Made by a program: the position numbers and the translations under genes
Assembly (NCBI GenBank): GCA_902478935.1
Contig: CABSMV010000094.1
Coordinates: forward strand, 1-7,395
From: an uncultured Collinsella sp.
GTDB taxonomy: Bacteria; Actinomycetota; Coriobacteriia; Coriobacteriales; Coriobacteriaceae
Length of the DNA stretch: 7,395 nt
Direction of reading: 5' to 3'
The notes under the pieces: generated by a model
Databases searched by the model: none
What the model was told of the DNA's origin: nothing
The model's input: the letters and a program-made list of their open reading frames with translations, nothing else
Shown: piece by piece, positions 5,647 through 7,395 of the stretch
How positions within the stretch are numbered: position 1 is the first letter of the stretch
Layout of the letters: every line of letters begins with the position of its first letter

Positions 5647-6132
5647 TTAGCGCACGCGCTCGATCTCGACGCCGCAGCTTGCCAGGGGCAGGCCAACAGG
5701 AGCCCACGGCTTATCGAGCTTGATGCGCACACCAAGCAGCGAGGGATAACGACGCAGCAGCATCTGGGCTGTCCCCTCGGCTGCCGCCTCGATGAGTTTA
5801 AACGTATGTTCGCGCAGATAGCCGTCGACATCGTGACACACCGAGCCGTAGTCAATCGAGGCGTCCAGGTTATCGTGCTCCCCCGCTGCACGCAGGTCGG
5901 CATAGAGCACCAAGGACACGATGAACTTCTGGCCCAGCGCGTTCTCCTCGGGATACACGCCATGGTTGGCAAAAACCTCAAGCCCATCAATGACAATACG
6001 GTCGGCATGGCGCAGATCGTCATAGCTCACGTGGGGCACCGCCGTTGCGGTGGATATTTCGCCCCTTCCACGGCGAGCGAGCTCGGCGCCTTCAGTCTTG
6101 GTTGCGTTCTCGGGCAGTTTTTTGTTACTCAT
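5647..6132 (-). CDS. folB: Dihydroneopterin aldolase with N-terminal extension
   Basis: This protein converts 7,8-dihydroneopterin to 6-hydroxymethyl-7,8-dihydropterin and glycolaldehyde in folate synthesis. The 161 residues comprise a roughly 44-residue, charged, probably disordered N-terminal extension and then a full FolB domain (about 45-160). Motifs are IVIDGLEVFANHGVYPEEN (46-64), with Glu63 aligning to the substrate-binding Glu22 of S. aureus FolB; SIDYGSV (92-98), with the conserved Tyr95; and LDKPWAP (139-145), whose Lys141 is the catalytic Lys. The ATG at 6132 is supported by AAGGAG about 9 bp upstream, and no Met lies closer to the domain, so the extension appears real. No FolK domain is fused. 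It is the last gene of the folE - HD - folB operon, 43 bp after the HD gene. An epimerase or dihydroneopterin-triphosphate-using variant is possible but not indicated. Confidence 0.9.
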   Translation of the reverse strand: MSNKKLPENATKTEGAELARRGRGEISTATAVPHVSYDDLRHADRIVIDGLEVFANHGVYPEENALGQKFIVSLVLYADLRAAGEHDNLDASIDYGSVCHDVDGYLREHTFKLIEAAAEGTAQMLLRRYPSLLGVRIKLDKPWAPVGLPLASCGVEIERVR

Positions 6133-6175
6133 CGCGATCGTCTCCTTCGTTTAGAACCCCGACCGCGCAAACTAA

Positions 6176-6757
6176 CTACACGCGAATCGACAGGTTCTTT
6201 TTATCATCGCTCCAGTTGCAAGCATTGCGCGCGGGGCATGCAAAGCAGGCGCGCGACGCTTTGTCGGCTGCATAGAGCAGACGCTCAAGCGGTTGGCTAT
6301 TCACGCGCAGCTTTCGATGGCCCAGAATGGCCGTCTTAATGGCTGCGGCATCGGCCGGCTCAAACGCCACGTCATCGGGCATGCCGCCGAGAATCGCATC
6401 AGCGACGCGTTCGCTTGCAACATCATGGGATATACCCGATTCGTACTGTTCATCTTTGCCGATATCGTGAAGAAGTGCCGTGGCGTAGATGACCTCGCGG
6501 TCAAATCCGAGCTGCTCCTCAAGATTCTTAATCCACATAATACGCGCGACATCCAGCAGATGGTCAATACCGTGACGGCAAAAGATGCGCCCCGATTCCA
6601 ACTGCGCAATGTTGCCCAGGTGCCGCCGGAACAGCCCGTTGGCACAGATGTAATCAATGCGAGGCATGGCACCAAAGGGAGTCAGGCCCGAAGCCATAAA
6701 GCCGCGACGCGGCGTCCCCTCATCGGTCTTCGATGCAAAGTCGTTGACGACTCTCAT
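6176..6757 (-). CDS. HD-domain hydrolase in the folate operon (candidate dihydroneopterin phosphatase)
   Basis: This 193-residue HD-superfamily metal-dependent phosphohydrolase shows the order H...HD...D: His62 in FCRHGIDH, His97-Asp98 in ALLHDIGKDEQYESG, and Asp165 in LLYAADKASR. His111 and His147 are possible further ligands. After the last Asp comes a Cys cluster, CFACPARNACNW, with Cys171, Cys174 and Cys180, which looks like a family signature and might bind metal. The residues from MPRIDYICANG (31 onward) look like the conserved core; residues 1-30 look less conserved. The start at 6757 lies 2 bp after the folE stop with only a weak ribosome site, implying translational coupling; ATG codons for residues 21 and 31 are alternatives. 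No HD partner such as RelA/SpoT synthetase or GGDEF is present. Its position between folE and folB suggests a pterin phosphate substrate, which is inference; general nucleotide phosphatase activity remains possible. Confidence 0.82.
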   Translation of the reverse strand: MRVVNDFASKTDEGTPRRGFMASGLTPFGAMPRIDYICANGLFRRHLGNIAQLESGRIFCRHGIDHLLDVARIMWIKNLEEQLGFDREVIYATALLHDIGKDEQYESGISHDVASERVADAILGGMPDDVAFEPADAAAIKTAILGHRKLRVNSQPLERLLYAADKASRACFACPARNACNWSDDKKNLSIRV

Positions 6758-6759
6758 GG

Positions 6760-7317
6760 TTAGCGGTCCAGCATCCGAAAGAATCGCTCCTCGAGCGATG
6801 GATCGGTCTCAAAGACACCGCGACGAGCAAGCGTTACGGTCTTGGCCCCGGGCTTTTGCACGCCGCGCATGGTCATGCACATATGCTCGGCTTCCATCAG
6901 TACAATCGCTCCTTGGGGAGCAAGATACTCCATGAGAGCATCGGCAACCTGCGCACACAGCTGCTCCTGCAGCTGCAGACGGCGGGCATAGACCTCAACC
7001 GTGCGGGCGAGCTTGGAAAGCCCTGCGACACGGCCGTTGGGGATATAGCCAATGGCAGCCTTGCCGTAAAACGGCAGCAGATGATGCTCGCACAGCGAGT
7101 AAAACGTAATGTCGCGCTCGATAACCAAATCGTTTGAAGCGACGGCAAAGGTTTTGGACAGGTGCTCCTCGGCACTCTGATCCATGCCGCCGGTAATCTC
7201 GCCATACATACGGGCGACGCGCGCCGGCGTCTCCAGCAGGCCCTCACGAGTTGGGTCCTCGCCTATGCCCTCAAGCAACAGCCTTATGGCGGCCTCGACT
7301 TTTTCCTGATCGACCAT
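6760..7317 (-). CDS. folE: GTP cyclohydrolase I
   Basis: This 185-residue enzyme opens the GTP imidazole ring and rearranges the product to 7,8-dihydroneopterin triphosphate, the first step of folate (and queuosine) synthesis. Type I residues are clear: the zinc ligands Cys76 and His79 in FYSLCEHHLLPFYGKAAIGYIP, and Cys147 in EAEHMCMTMRGVQKPGAKTV. His78 and His145 correspond to the catalytic histidines. EDPTREGLLETPARVARMY (20-38) is the usual early motif. Length is normal for the short bacterial form. The ATG at 7317 is preferred because GAGG lies 5 bp upstream and the protein starts MVDQEKVEAAIR as expected; an in-frame ATG at 7380 would add 21 unsupported residues. It heads the folE - HD - folB set, with the HD gene starting 2 bp after its TAA. 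The Cys/His set indicates the zinc enzyme, not the metal-promiscuous FolE2 family. Confidence 0.96.
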   Translation of the reverse strand: MVDQEKVEAAIRLLLEGIGEDPTREGLLETPARVARMYGEITGGMDQSAEEHLSKTFAVASNDLVIERDITFYSLCEHHLLPFYGKAAIGYIPNGRVAGLSKLARTVEVYARRLQLQEQLCAQVADALMEYLAPQGAIVLMEAEHMCMTMRGVQKPGAKTVTLARRGVFETDPSLEERFFRMLDR

Positions 7318-7395
7318 CTGGGCCTCACTTTTCCGATTTTGCGTTCGCGCTATGGTACCACGCCCTCCGGCATCGGCCACAAGCTACATAGTATG
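7318..7395 (-). promoter_or_regulatory. folE upstream leader/promoter region (partial)
   Basis: These 78 bases precede folE and run to the window edge. A weak promoter can be proposed on the minus strand, with TACCAT (complement of 7356-7361) about 19 bases after TTGTGG. The spacing and -35 are poor, and the true promoter may lie outside the window. No THF riboswitch fold was recognised by eye. Confidence 0.25.

Noticed and set aside
5641..5648. AACCGGTT palindrome between convergent genes as a terminator or operator
   Set aside because: Only 8 bp with no loop or U-tract; too short to mean much.
7318..7395. THF riboswitch upstream of folE
   Set aside because: The leader visible here is short and I could not find the conserved THF aptamer core by eye; the region is also cut by the window edge.

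Overview
This window looks like ordinary chromosomal DNA from a high-GC (about 60% by eye) anaerobic or gut-type bacterium. The best guess is a Coriobacteriia member of the Collinsella/Olsenella type. That guess rests on GC content, clear GGAGG-type ribosome sites, and the feel of the gene set and intergenic hairpins. No taxonomic marker gene is present, so it is an inference. The first 19 bases are not genomic: they match the Tn5/Nextera mosaic end exactly, so the window starts at an untrimmed assembly end and the first gene is artificially truncated.

Layout. (1) Bases 20-1244, plus strand: the C-terminal part of a Gfo/Idh/MocA oxidoreductase, then, 2 bp later, an acylphosphatase with an unusual N-terminal extension. 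(2) Bases 1306-1686, plus strand: a PerR-like Fur-family regulator with its own short promoter region. It is convergent with a Cof-type HAD phosphatase (1764-2561, minus). An 85-bp imperfect palindrome lies between them, and its two ends contain both genes' TAG stop codons. (3) Bases 2645-3655, minus strand: a SlyD-type FKBP prolyl isomerase and, 3 bp downstream, a UreE-like nickel-chaperone-fold protein, ending at a hairpin terminator (2593-2631). No urease genes are visible. (4) Bases 3776-4789, plus strand: an M19 membrane-type dipeptidase, divergent from slyD. A perfect 16-bp hairpin with a GCGA tetraloop separates it from a YgjP-type HExxH metallopeptidase (4864-5640) that starts with TTG. 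(5) Bases 5647-7317, minus strand: a pterin/folate operon in the order folE - HD-domain hydrolase - folB, convergent with the peptidase gene with only 6 bp between stop codons.

How the genes work together. FolE makes 7,8-dihydroneopterin triphosphate and FolB consumes 7,8-dihydroneopterin. The HD-domain gene lies between them in the operon, and the dephosphorylation step lies between them in the pathway. It is therefore a candidate for that often unassigned phosphatase activity; this is the most testable idea in the window. The SlyD/UreE-like pair suggests a nickel-handling unit separate from a urease cluster, although both proteins lack the metal-binding His-rich tails known from E. coli SlyD and Klebsiella UreE. 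The rest is housekeeping. I see no CRISPR array, RNA gene, prophage, transposase or defence cassette, and no clear wholly new system.
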